A DNA stretch of 34,103 bases from Thiomargarita sp. (GTDB taxonomy: Bacteria; Pseudomonadota; Gammaproteobacteria; Beggiatoales; Beggiatoaceae), in assembly GCA_020721045.1 (NCBI GenBank), contig DYNN01000021.1, forward strand, positions 1-34,103. The letters run 5' to 3'. A program made the position numbers and the translations under genes. Below, one piece after another: positions 1 through 8,393 of the stretch. Numbering within the stretch: the stretch's first letter is position 1; each line of letters begins with the position of its first letter. The notes beneath the pieces are model-generated. The model was not told the DNA's origin. It worked only from the letters and a program-made list of their open reading frames with translations, and ran no database searches.

Positions 1-230
1 AAATTGTTTGCATGATAATGCATAGCCTGTAATATACATCACTTAAACAAAAGATTATTCTGCTAAAAATTATCTGTTGACGTGCAAGCTTCAAATGACG
101 TGTGTAAACGTAATACTCAGTATAACAAAATAATTATATGTTAATCATAAAGTTAACAGCATCCATTGAGCTATCTACAGTCAATTTTTACACTAATTTT
201 TAATTATCTAACACATTAAGGAGTCATAAA

Positions 231-593
231 ATGCGCGAAGAAATGCTCAAATCTATCCTCAGCGAACTCAATGGTACGTCAGCAGACATTTTAGCATCAG
301 CTGTGATTTCTACTGATGGTCTGATTATGGCTGCCATTTTGCCGGTGGGGATGGATGAAGATCGAATTGGGGCGATGGCAGCTGCCATGCTCTCTTTAGG
401 AGAGAGAACTTCTCATGAATTAGAACGAGGTGATTTAGAACAAGTTTTAATTAAGGGGAATAATGGATATGTCCTAATGACACATGCGGGACCTGAGACA
501 GTACTTACAGTTGTTGCAAAACCTTCTGCAAAATTAGGGCTTATTTTTCTTGATATTAAACGGGCAGCTGAATCTATTGGTAAAATTATGTAG
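231..593 (+). CDS. Roadblock/LC7 domain protein (MglB-like)
   Basis: A 120-residue protein that is a single Roadblock/LC7 domain, the usual length for the family. Visible features are the N-terminal helix, the strand-turn-strand segment around ISTDGL (residues 26-31), the central helix rich in Ala and Met (about 46-60), and a last helix ending AAESIGKIM. Family members are dimers that act as GAPs, exchange factors or scaffolds for small Ras-like GTPases; MglB acting on MglA is the best-known bacterial example. A good AAGGAG ribosome binding site (218-223) precedes the ATG. The next gene follows after 65 bases on the same strand. A MglA-type GTPase lies at 9965-11443; pairing the two is inference. 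No signal peptide or membrane segment is seen. Confidence 0.85.
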   Translation: MREEMLKSILSELNGTSADILASAVISTDGLIMAAILPVGMDEDRIGAMAAAMLSLGERTSHELERGDLEQVLIKGNNGYVLMTHAGPETVLTVVAKPSAKLGLIFLDIKRAAESIGKIM

Positions 594-658
594 GCATGGA
601 TCTAGCAATTTTATACGCATATGTAGACGCAACTCCATAAATAAAGCGAGGTATCACA

Positions 659-1018
659 GTGGCAAAAACGGCGTTTTTTATGAAGCGTCTTAACGATCAT
701 ATTCAGTACCTGAAAAAGATAGACGCTACCCTAAATGCTAAAGGGGATTTTCAAGGCACAGATCATGCGGAGTGTCAGTTAGGGCAATGGCTCTGTGGAG
801 AAGGAACTGCTGAGGTTAAAGCAATGTCGGATAGTCGGGCAAAAGCAGTATTTGACAGTTTATTAGAACCACATCAGAAATTTCACTCTATGAGTCATCA
901 GGCTTTGGAAAAAAAACGGTCGGGTGATGAAGCCGGCGTGAAAGCTGCACTGACTGAAATGCATTTATTATCAACAGTTCTAACCAATAAGTTACTTGAG
1001 TTGGATGGCATGAATTAG
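659..1018 (+). CDS. CZB (chemoreceptor zinc-binding) domain protein
   Basis: A 119-residue soluble protein that is almost entirely a CZB domain. The expected zinc ligands are visible: His14 in the first helix, the Cys of HAECQLGQWL (about residue 39), and two His in EPHQKFHSM (about 72 and 76). CZB domains bind zinc through this 3His/1Cys set. They occur in chemoreceptors and diguanylate cyclases, where they sense zinc or oxidants such as HOCl. This is a free-standing copy without a receptor or GGDEF domain, so it may act as a sensor subunit in trans. The start is GTG at 659, with GCGAG (646-650) as ribosome binding site. It probably shares a transcript with the Roadblock gene, which suggests a common signalling module, but the partner is unknown. 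Confidence 0.82.
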   Translation: MAKTAFFMKRLNDHIQYLKKIDATLNAKGDFQGTDHAECQLGQWLCGEGTAEVKAMSDSRAKAVFDSLLEPHQKFHSMSHQALEKKRSGDEAGVKAALTEMHLLSTVLTNKLLELDGMN

Positions 1019-1134
1019 ATGTTTATGTTCACTATTGAAAAATAGGTGAAGCACTTCTATTGATAATTTACTGTAAATTATAAACTAAAAATTATAGAGA
1101 TAATTCGCTATATTATTTTCTATTAATCTCAAAG

Positions 1135-1166
1135 ACTGGCATTTTTTTTACAGAATGTCAGTTTTG
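1135..1166 (+). terminator. possible terminator after the CZB gene
   Basis: An inverted repeat with 9-bp arms (1135-1143 and 1154-1162) containing one G-U pair is followed by a short T run (1162-1165). It lies 115 bases after the CZB stop codon and before the next gene. The T run is short, so termination is only plausible. Confidence 0.35.
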
Positions 1167-1252
1167 CGGCTTGTTTTTGCAATAAACTTTGATAATTAAC
1201 TGATACCACCTATGACGATTTTACTTTCCAAATTATTGAATAAAAACTTATT

Positions 1253-2392
1253 ATGACGAATAACCCTATACCTATTGCAGTTTTTGGCATGGATAGATCA
1301 ACGCGACAAATGCTAGAAATTTTGTTTCGTGGTCCTGGTAAAGGAAACTATGTCTTAGTTGAACAAGACCAAACGGCAGCAGCCAGTATTTTCGATTTAG
1401 ACAATTTACAAGCAAGTCAGCTTTGGGCAGATTATCGTAAGAATCATCCTAACTTACCGATAATCATTTTGTCACTTGCTCCAAAAAATATAGACCATGT
1501 ATTATTTGTTGAAAAACCGATTAAAGTCGGTAACTTACTAAAGACGTTGGTTAAATTAAAAGAATTAATTGAAAATAAAACCAATGTCGTGTTGCCCAAA
1601 AATGAACAAGAAAAACCAATTACTTACCATCATGTAAAATTACAGACGGAAATTAATCTTGAAGAAGCAGAAGAAAAATATCATGAATTTTGCGGTTTTA
1701 TTGAAGATATAACACTTCAAGATACTGATAAATTAGATCGAATTTACTATGATCCAAATCAATATTTACAGGGTTACCTTGAAAAAGCGACTGCGTTGGC
1801 TGAACAAACTAGAAACGGAGGAGTATTTATTGAAGGATTGTCAGAACCGATTATCTTGATTCCAGAGCAAAATTTAGCACTGTTGGGTAAAAATTTAAAT
1901 GAGCGCACCTTACGCACAATGAATTCATTGCCACTTTCAAATAGTCGTCGTTTACATATGCATACAATAACGGATAACGAGATTAAACAACATTATCTCG
2001 AACAATTGGAACCACAGCCACTAAGCAATTTTTTGTGGAAAACATCTCTATGGACTGCCAGAGGTCGCTTACCTAAAGAAACTGATTTATCTAAAGATAT
2101 TATATTGTTGGAGTGGCCCAATTTTACACGTTTGGTTGTGACGCCTCATGCTTTAGAAATTTCTGCGTTGTGGCTTTCACAGCCTTGTTCTTTATTAGAT
2201 ACTGCACAAATACTGAATATTCCACAACGTTATGTATTTACTTTTTTTAGTGCTGCACGCATGATTAAATTGGCATTGGTGGATCGACAAGCCAGTCATC
2301 AAACTAAAATAATGATTAATGGCAAATCACTTTTACCACATTCAGAAAAACGTGGACTGTTGCAGCGTCTTCTATCACATTTGCGTAGTTAG
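1253..2392 (+). CDS. receiver-like signalling protein of unknown function
   Basis: A 379-residue soluble protein that I cannot assign to a named family. Residues 6-105 have the strand/helix rhythm of a response-regulator receiver: a first strand IAVFGMD, a central strand FDLDN where the phospho-acceptor Asp should lie, IIILSL where the Thr/Ser strand should be, and EKPIKVGNLLKTL, which resembles the conserved Lys-Pro of strand 5. The acidic pocket after strand 1 is not clear, so the domain may be degenerate. A charged linker follows (about 110-150). The C-terminal 120 residues end in a helical part (SLLDTAQILNIPQRYVFTFF) that could be winged-helix. Its position after the Roadblock and CZB genes suggests a signalling role. 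The ATG has no strong ribosome binding site. Confidence 0.6.
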   Translation: MTNNPIPIAVFGMDRSTRQMLEILFRGPGKGNYVLVEQDQTAAASIFDLDNLQASQLWADYRKNHPNLPIIILSLAPKNIDHVLFVEKPIKVGNLLKTLVKLKELIENKTNVVLPKNEQEKPITYHHVKLQTEINLEEAEEKYHEFCGFIEDITLQDTDKLDRIYYDPNQYLQGYLEKATALAEQTRNGGVFIEGLSEPIILIPEQNLALLGKNLNERTLRTMNSLPLSNSRRLHMHTITDNEIKQHYLEQLEPQPLSNFLWKTSLWTARGRLPKETDLSKDIILLEWPNFTRLVVTPHALEISALWLSQPCSLLDTAQILNIPQRYVFTFFSAARMIKLALVDRQASHQTKIMINGKSLLPHSEKRGLLQRLLSHLRS

Positions 2393-2425
2393 GCTATAAA
2401 ATCATTAAGTTAGCTAAAAGCATAT

Positions 2426-3430
2426 TTAGCAAATTCTTGGCAAGGGATCGTCTTCTAATTCATCTAGTAATCGTTCGCCGCCTAATTCTGTTTGTAAAGT
2501 AACTCTAGCGGTACCCGTGTGTATTTTTCCGATAATTGCTGCTTGTTGTCCTTGTGGTAGTGATCGCCATGTTGCTAAGGCAACTTCAGCTTGTTCGGCG
2601 GCAATGATTGCAACCACACGTCCTTCACAAGCTAAATATAAGGGATCGAAGCCTAACATGTCACAAACTGATTGGACGGCTGGTTGAATTGGAATAGCAG
2701 TTTGAGATAATTTAACTGTAGAACAAGTTGCTTGACTGATTTCATGGGCAACCGTTGCCAATCCGCCACGTGTAGGGTCGCGCATAAAACGTAATCCTGA
2801 GAAAGGTAATAAGGCTTGTGTGAGCGGTAAAACACTGGCAGCATCGGATTGTAAATCGCCACGTAAACCAAATTGTTCTCTTGCTAACATGACCGCAATG
2901 CCGTGATCACCAACACTACCGCTAACCAAAATCATGTCATTTGGTTGAATGTATTGCATGCCTAATTTTAATGTAGATGCACGTATACCAACGCCGGTTG
3001 TTGCAAGATACAATCCGCCGCCTTCTCCCCGTCTAACAACTTTAGTATCTCCTGCGACTACGTGGACATTAATTGCTTGGGCTGTTTGGGCTAAGCTTTT
3101 GATTATTCGTTCTAATTGAGCAATTTCAAGCCCTTCTTCAATGAATGCATTTAATGTCAAATAACGGGGCAAAGCACCGGCAACTGCTAAATCATTGGTT
3201 GTACCATGAACAGCGAGTGAACCAATATTGCCGCCGGGAAATTCAAGCGGTTGAACTGTGAAACCATCGGTTGTAATCACGATTTCATCAGCTTCCCACG
3301 CTAGTATTGCGGCGTCATCTAAAGTATCGAGTGCAGCATTGTGTAAGTAACGTTTAAAAATTTGTTCAATGAGTTCGCGCATGTAATGTCCACCATTGCC
3401 ATGCGCCAGTGAGATGTGGGTGTCTTGCAT
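2426..3430 (-). CDS. hypE: HypE, [NiFe]-hydrogenase maturation carbamoyl dehydratase
   Basis: HypE dehydrates the thiocarbamate on its own C-terminal Cys to a thiocyanate, the source of the CN ligands of the [NiFe] active site; HypF supplies the carbamoyl group and HypCD receive the cyanide. The 334-residue length is typical. The N-terminal HGNGG motif, the conserved stretch GNIGSLAVHGTTNDLAVAGA, VAGDTKVV and DPTRGGL of the PurM/ThiL-like ATP-binding fold are all present. The protein ends exactly in PRIC, the tail carrying the catalytic cysteine. It starts 2 bases after the glycosyltransferase stop, so the two are probably translationally coupled. No other hyp gene or hydrogenase subunit is in this window, so its partners must lie elsewhere. 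Confidence 0.95.
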   Translation of the reverse strand: MQDTHISLAHGNGGHYMRELIEQIFKRYLHNAALDTLDDAAILAWEADEIVITTDGFTVQPLEFPGGNIGSLAVHGTTNDLAVAGALPRYLTLNAFIEEGLEIAQLERIIKSLAQTAQAINVHVVAGDTKVVRRGEGGGLYLATTGVGIRASTLKLGMQYIQPNDMILVSGSVGDHGIAVMLAREQFGLRGDLQSDAASVLPLTQALLPFSGLRFMRDPTRGGLATVAHEISQATCSTVKLSQTAIPIQPAVQSVCDMLGFDPLYLACEGRVVAIIAAEQAEVALATWRSLPQGQQAAIIGKIHTGTARVTLQTELGGERLLDELEDDPLPRIC

Positions 3431-3432
3431 TG

Positions 3433-4341
3433 TTATTTACGAAAATGGCGTTGCCAAAAATGTAACCCATAAGTTGTGATTGATAGCAAAAAGAACCGTG
3501 CCCATACTGCTACAATCACACTCCATGAAATTAATATACTATACTGACTATAAAAGAATTTTCTATAAAATTTTACCATGCCACGGTGTTTATACCATAG
3601 AATTTTGATTGGTTGCGTTCGACTGCACGCGCCTTTTACATGAATAATTTTAATCGCGGGAATGAATAGAATGAGCCAATTTTTAATCCGAAAACGCATA
3701 AACCAATCTAAGTCTTCGCAATGTAAAAAGTAACTTTCATCCATCGGACCCACATCGTCTAAGGCGGTGCGTCTTACAAACATGCAAGCACCAGAAATGC
3801 CTTCGATTTCAATTGGTTTATCAGGCAAAGGTTCTTGGGTTAGCACGAAACTTTTAAACCGTGGATGATGGGGAAATAATTTATTTAAATGTAATACGCG
3901 AATCACTGCACGCCACGGACTGGGTACGCTGCGTCGACATCCAGCTTGCTCTGTTCCATCAATATTACATACTAATCCACCTGCCATGCCTATTTTTGGG
4001 TATTGATCTAGCGTGGCTTGAAATTGTGCTAAAGCATCAGGTTGCAAGATACAATCAGGGTTTAGAAATAGCAAATAGTGACCTTGTGCTTGCTTTAACA
4101 CTTGATTGGATGCAGCCGCAAATCCGATATTATGTTTATTTTCAATAAAATGAACAGTAGATTGCGTTATACCAATCGTTGATCTGAGTAAACTCATGCT
4201 GTGGTCAACTGATGCATTATCAATCACAAAAACTTCAACAGGTATCGTACTCATCAATACGGATTGAACACAGGTAGTTACTAAGTTTCCACTATTGAAA
4301 TTAACGATAATGACAGAAATTGGTTTATTAAGTGCGCGCAC
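3433..4341 (-). CDS. family 2 glycosyltransferase
   Basis: A 302-residue GT2 (GT-A fold) enzyme resembling the RfbF/rhamnosyltransferase group, which transfers sugars from nucleotide donors during O-antigen or exopolysaccharide synthesis. The N-terminal strand SVIIVNFNS and VIDNAS bind the nucleotide. FLNPDC occupies the DXD metal-binding position. The acceptor-side motif is CEDLDWFMR, with the likely catalytic base Asp. Near the C-terminus a hydrophobic stretch (about residues 270-292) could anchor it to the inner membrane. The start is GTG at 4341 without a clear ribosome binding site. It lies between yqeY (52 bases upstream) and hypE (2 bases downstream). The sugar and acceptor cannot be deduced. 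Confidence 0.88.
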   Translation of the reverse strand: MRALNKPISVIIVNFNSGNLVTTCVQSVLMSTIPVEVFVIDNASVDHSMSLLRSTIGITQSTVHFIENKHNIGFAAASNQVLKQAQGHYLLFLNPDCILQPDALAQFQATLDQYPKIGMAGGLVCNIDGTEQAGCRRSVPSPWRAVIRVLHLNKLFPHHPRFKSFVLTQEPLPDKPIEIEGISGACMFVRRTALDDVGPMDESYFLHCEDLDWFMRFRIKNWLILFIPAIKIIHVKGACSRTQPIKILWYKHRGMVKFYRKFFYSQYSILISWSVIVAVWARFFLLSITTYGLHFWQRHFRK

Positions 4342-4393
4342 AATTAAAAATTATCCAAACCATATTTTAATAGTTTAATCAAATTATTTAGTA

Positions 4394-4840
4394 TCAATTT
4401 AAACCTTGTTTTACCTTTTCACTCACGGCTTTCATATCAGCGCGCCCTTGTATTTGTGGTCTCAGTAAATTCATAACTTTACCCATGTCTTTGGCTGAAG
4501 TTGCCCCGCTTTCACTGAGTGCTTGATGGATTAATGCGTCTAATTCGGCTTCGGTTAATGCTTGCGGCATATACTCTTGTATTACTTTGATTTCAAAAGC
4601 TTCTTGTTCAGCTAAATCTTGGCGACCGGCTTGTTCATATTGCATTAGTGAATCACGACGTTGCTTGTTCATTTTTTCCAAAATAGCAATCACTTGGGTA
4701 TCATCTAATTCAATCCGTTCGTCAACTTCTTTTTGTTTCAATGCGGCGAGAATGAGACGAATGGTGCCTAAACGTTGTTTGTCTTTAGCACGCATGGCAT
4801 TTTTCATATCTTCTTGAATTTTATTTTTTATTTCAGACAT
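4394..4840 (-). CDS. yqeY: YqeY / GatB-Yqey domain protein
   Basis: A 148-residue, mostly helical protein that matches the YqeY family in length and sequence: an N-terminal helical bundle starting KIQEDMKNAMRAKDK, LGTIRLILAALKQKEVDER, and a C-terminal part resembling the tail of GatB (DMGKVMNLLRPQIQGRADMKAVSEKVK). The GatB tail contacts tRNA, so YqeY has been proposed to act on tRNA or amidotransferase-type reactions, but its role is not settled. In many gammaproteobacteria this gene lies in the rpsU-yqeY-dnaG-rpoD region. Here it is about 13 kb from rpoD, between glgA (40 bases upstream) and the glycosyltransferase. Confidence 0.92.
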   Translation of the reverse strand: MSEIKNKIQEDMKNAMRAKDKQRLGTIRLILAALKQKEVDERIELDDTQVIAILEKMNKQRRDSLMQYEQAGRQDLAEQEAFEIKVIQEYMPQALTEAELDALIHQALSESGATSAKDMGKVMNLLRPQIQGRADMKAVSEKVKQGLN

Positions 4841-4880
4841 AATTGTTTCAATTTATAGTTGGGTGAAAAGGGAATTTAGG

Positions 4881-6338
4881 TTATTTTATTAACTGTTGAT
4901 ATAAATCCAAATATTGTTGGGCACTACCCCGCCAGCTAAAATCTTTGATCATGCCAGTTCTTTGTAATTTTTGCCAAGTGGTTTTATCTCGAAAAGCGGT
5001 CATCGCTCTTTCTACACATTGCAGCAAATGGCGCGAATCTTCTTGCTCAAAGACAAAACCTGTCGCTGTTTGCTGATTTATATTTTCAGAAGTAGCGTCA
5101 GTCACGGTATCGGCTAATCCACCAGTACGACGCACAATAGGAATAGTACCATAGTGCATACTGTACATCTGATTAAGTCCGCATGGTTCAAATAGCGAAG
5201 GCATGAGAAAAATGTCTGCACCAGCTTCGATTTGATGTGCGAGTGCTTCGTCGTAACCTAAAGTAATGCTGATTTGTCCGGGCATCATTTTGGCTAATTT
5301 TTGCAATTCAGTTTCTAATTCTTTGTCACCACTGCCTAAAATTGCTAATTGTGCGCCTTTATTAACAATTTCGGGAATAATCGGAATGAGTAGATCGAGT
5401 CCTTTTTGATAAGTTAAACGACTGATCATACCTAATAGTGGCTTGTAATGAGAAGGCTCTAAACCAAGTTTTTGGCGTAATTGTTTCGTATTTTCTGCTT
5501 TACCGGCTAAATTATTGGTATCATATTGGGTAAATATATATTTGTCTGTCGTCGGATTCCAAATATCGGTGTCGATGCCGTTTAAAATGCCGCTCAAATC
5601 ATGATACCGTTCTGCTAATAAGCCGTGTAAACCATAGCTATAAGCCGGTGTTTGAATGTCTTTGGCATAAGTGGGACTGACTGTAGTAATGCGATCAGCG
5701 TAAAACAAACTGGCTTTTAAGAAAGAAACTGAGCCATAATATTCCAAGCCATGTATACCAAAACTTTCTGGTGGCAATTGTAATAACGGCATTATGTCAG
5801 GTGTAAAAATACCTTGATAGGCAATATTGTGAATACTTGCAATTGTATGTGCATGTGGCTGTTTGGCATAGTGTAAATAAGTGGGTGCAAGTCCAGATTG
5901 CCAATCATTACAGTGTATAATTTCTGGTTTGAATAAAAATTGACCTTGACCAAATAACGCTGCCACTTTAGACAGCAATCCAAAACGTAAGGCATTATCG
6001 GGCCAATCTTTACCATGTTGATCTTGATAAGGATTGCCTTCACGTTGATATAAAGCCGGGCAATCGATCAAATAAATCGGTGTCTTACCGCTGGGCATCA
6101 CGCTGGCTAAAATATTGATCGGTTCAAGGTGAGGAAAAACAGTAATTTGTTGATGTACTTCAACTAACGGTAACGCTTTTAATACAGAGGGATAACCCGG
6201 CAATAGAATGCGAATATCAACATCTAATTGTTGCAAGGCGTTGGGTAAAGCACAACTGACATCAGCCAACCCTCCTGTTTTTATTAAAGGGTATACTTCT
6301 GAGGTTACAAAAAGAATACGTGGTTTTAATATACTCAT
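4881..6338 (-). CDS. glgA: glycogen synthase (ADP-glucose type, GT5)
   Basis: GlgA transfers glucose from ADP-glucose to the non-reducing ends of alpha-1,4-glucan in the cytosol. The 485-residue length is normal. The GT5 signatures are present: KTGGLADVSCALP near residue 20 (ADP-glucose binding), the HNIAYQG region near 170, SRLTYQKGLDLL at the start of the second Rossmann domain, and PSLFEPCGLNQMYSM followed by a second GGLADTV loop. It is divergent from the GH57/malQ pair across 330 bases, which fits a shared glycogen function. yqeY, the glycosyltransferase and hypE follow on the same strand and may be read through from it. No glgC (ADP-glucose pyrophosphorylase) is in the window. Confidence 0.96.
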   Translation of the reverse strand: MSILKPRILFVTSEVYPLIKTGGLADVSCALPNALQQLDVDIRILLPGYPSVLKALPLVEVHQQITVFPHLEPINILASVMPSGKTPIYLIDCPALYQREGNPYQDQHGKDWPDNALRFGLLSKVAALFGQGQFLFKPEIIHCNDWQSGLAPTYLHYAKQPHAHTIASIHNIAYQGIFTPDIMPLLQLPPESFGIHGLEYYGSVSFLKASLFYADRITTVSPTYAKDIQTPAYSYGLHGLLAERYHDLSGILNGIDTDIWNPTTDKYIFTQYDTNNLAGKAENTKQLRQKLGLEPSHYKPLLGMISRLTYQKGLDLLIPIIPEIVNKGAQLAILGSGDKELETELQKLAKMMPGQISITLGYDEALAHQIEAGADIFLMPSLFEPCGLNQMYSMHYGTIPIVRRTGGLADTVTDATSENINQQTATGFVFEQEDSRHLLQCVERAMTAFRDKTTWQKLQRTGMIKDFSWRGSAQQYLDLYQQLIK

Positions 6339-6668
6339 CGTAGTTTCTACAAAAGCTTTATGAAGTAAAAGGGATCATCTGCTGAATATCTTAAGGAAAT
6401 TAAACGTGATCACACTTTGGGTGGTAAAGAAAGTTTTTATTATAGTGTGAGACCACGAAAAATTATACCTAATCAAGCATAACTATTTAATTTTATTGGT
6501 AGTTTAGTCATAAGTCTATTATATAACGACTGCTATGACGCTTTATCAAGGCGACAGCGTATTAAAATTTCATTATTCTAACACGATGTCGAAGATTCAT
6601 TATGATAATAGATTTCACTAGTTTGTTCTTTTGAAAATTTTGCTTAAATAAGCTCTAGGAAAGATAGC
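6339..6668. other. divergent intergenic region between glgA and the GH57 gene
   Basis: This 330-base spacer should hold the divergent promoters of glgA and the GH57-malQ pair. I could not identify a convincing -35/-10 pair. Bases 6369-6482 read as 37 sense codons ending in TAA, without a start codon and preceded by an in-frame stop. The translation looks protein-like, so it could be a remnant of a lost gene, but an open stretch of this length can arise by chance. An AGGA ribosome binding site for the GH57 gene lies at 6657-6660. Confidence 0.5.
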
Positions 6669-8393
6669 ATGTCTACTAAATTAAAAGTCGTTTTATGTTG
6701 GCATATGCACCAACCTGCTTACCGTGATCTGCATAGTAATCAATACCAATTGCCTTGGACTTATTTACACGGTATTAAAGATTATGTCGATATGATAGCG
6801 CATTTAGAAGCCGTGCCTAATGCAAAAGCTGTAGTCAATTTTGCGCCCACATTGCTTGAACAAATTGACGATTATGCGATTCAACTCAACAATTATCTGA
6901 CTCAATGCACTGATCCTAAAGACGCAGAACGTTTTATTCACGATCCATTTTTAGCCGCCTTAATAAAATATCCATTAGCCCCGTTTTCTCAGACAGCGGA
7001 TTTACCAGAACATAAAGCGCGTTTGCATTTTATCAAACTGTGTTTACGAGCAAATGAAGAACGACTGATTCAACGCTTTGCACCTTATCAAAAATTGGTT
7101 AGTATGGTCCCATGGCTTAAAGAAAAACCAGAAGTACTAGAATATATAGGCGAACAATATTTTATTGATCTCATCGTTTGGTACCATTTGGCTTGGATGG
7201 GCGAAACCGTGAGACGTAGTGATTCGCGTGTTAATGCATTAATGAAAAAAGCCAGTGGATTTGATCAAGCTGATCGTAGACAATTAATTGAATTAATTCA
7301 TGAAATAATGAGTAGTTTAATTCCGCGTTATCGTGCTTTGGCAGACAAAAAACAAATAGAACTCTCTGCAACCCCTTATGCGCACCCCATTGTACCTTTA
7401 TTGCTAGATGTTAAAACAGCAGCAGAAGCAATGCCTAACGTTGTGTTACCGACTTGTGGACAGTATCCAGGTGGACAAGAACGGGTGCGTTGGCATGTAC
7501 AAAAAGCATTTACAGTATTTCAAAAATACTTTGGTCGGATTCCACAAGGTTTCTGGCCCTCAGAAGGCGGTGTGAGTGAAGCTACAATTCGAGAATTAGA
7601 AAAACATGGTATTCGTTGGGTAGCGACAGGTCACGGCGTATTACATAATAGCTTGATTAAATGCGGCTTATTGGGACAACCTACACATCGCGCTTATCGC
7701 CTGCCTAGCAGCAAAGTCAGTTGTTTCTTTCGTGATGATCATTTTTCTGATCTAGTGGGTTTTGAATTTTCCAAATGGCACGCAGATGATGCGGTTGCGC
7801 ACCTAATTCATCATTTAGAAAATATCGGCAATCACTTACCTGCTGATCAACACGTCGTATCTATTATCTTAGATGGCGAAAACGCTTGGGAATATTATCC
7901 TGAAAATGGTTATTATTTCCTCAGTGCTTTATATAAAAAATTAGCCGATCATCCACATTTAGAACTCAGTACTTTTACAGAAAATTTAACGACTGGCGTA
8001 ACCGAATTACCCAAATTAGTCGCTGGCAGTTGGGTTTATGGTAGCTTTTCGACTTGGATTGGCAGCACCGATAAAAATCGTGGTTGGGACATGTTAATTG
8101 AAGCAAAACGAGTCTATGATCGCGTTATTAACACATTACCCACTACACAACGACAATTAGCCGAACAACAACTTGCCATCTGTGAAGGATCAGATTGGTG
8201 TTGGTGGTTTGGTGATTATAATTCAACAAATACGGTACATGACTTTGATCGCCTTTATCGCTTGCATTTAACGCAATTATATCATGTACTTAAGCAAGAA
8301 CCACCAGAATATTTACAACATATTTTTAGTCATGGCGGTGGCGATCCCATAGCCGGTGGAGTTATGCGTACAGGACAGGAGCGTAAAGTGTAA
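6669..8393 (+). CDS. glycoside hydrolase family 57 alpha-glucan enzyme
   Basis: A 574-residue cytosolic GH57 protein. The family acts on alpha-1,4/1,6-glucans with retention and includes alpha-amylases, 4-alpha-glucanotransferases, amylopullulanases and branching enzymes. The first conserved block is WHMHQPAYRD (residues 11-20). The nucleophile block is GFWPSEGGVSE, where the Glu is the expected nucleophile. The acid/base block is ILDGENAWEYYPENG, with its Asp. Length and motifs resemble the alpha-amylase/glucanotransferase subgroup; the exact specificity cannot be read. The stop codon shares a base with the malQ start (TAATG at 8391-8395), so the two are translationally coupled. It probably trims or remodels glycogen. 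No signal peptide is seen. Confidence 0.92.
   Translation: MSTKLKVVLCWHMHQPAYRDLHSNQYQLPWTYLHGIKDYVDMIAHLEAVPNAKAVVNFAPTLLEQIDDYAIQLNNYLTQCTDPKDAERFIHDPFLAALIKYPLAPFSQTADLPEHKARLHFIKLCLRANEERLIQRFAPYQKLVSMVPWLKEKPEVLEYIGEQYFIDLIVWYHLAWMGETVRRSDSRVNALMKKASGFDQADRRQLIELIHEIMSSLIPRYRALADKKQIELSATPYAHPIVPLLLDVKTAAEAMPNVVLPTCGQYPGGQERVRWHVQKAFTVFQKYFGRIPQGFWPSEGGVSEATIRELEKHGIRWVATGHGVLHNSLIKCGLLGQPTHRAYRLPSSKVSCFFRDDHFSDLVGFEFSKWHADDAVAHLIHHLENIGNHLPADQHVVSIILDGENAWEYYPENGYYFLSALYKKLADHPHLELSTFTENLTTGVTELPKLVAGSWVYGSFSTWIGSTDKNRGWDMLIEAKRVYDRVINTLPTTQRQLAEQQLAICEGSDWCWWFGDYNSTNTVHDFDRLYRLHLTQLYHVLKQEPPEYLQHIFSHGGGDPIAGGVMRTGQERKV

Noticed and set aside
1-230. Search for a promoter or partial gene at the left edge
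   Set aside because: Several AT-rich -10-like and TTGACG-like words occur (77-82, 111-116), but none has acceptable spacing; no coding stretch is seen.
2413-2430. GCTAAA/TTTAGC hairpin between convergent genes near 2.4 kb
   Set aside because: The stem is only 6 bp, AT-rich, and overlaps the hypE stop; too weak to call a terminator.
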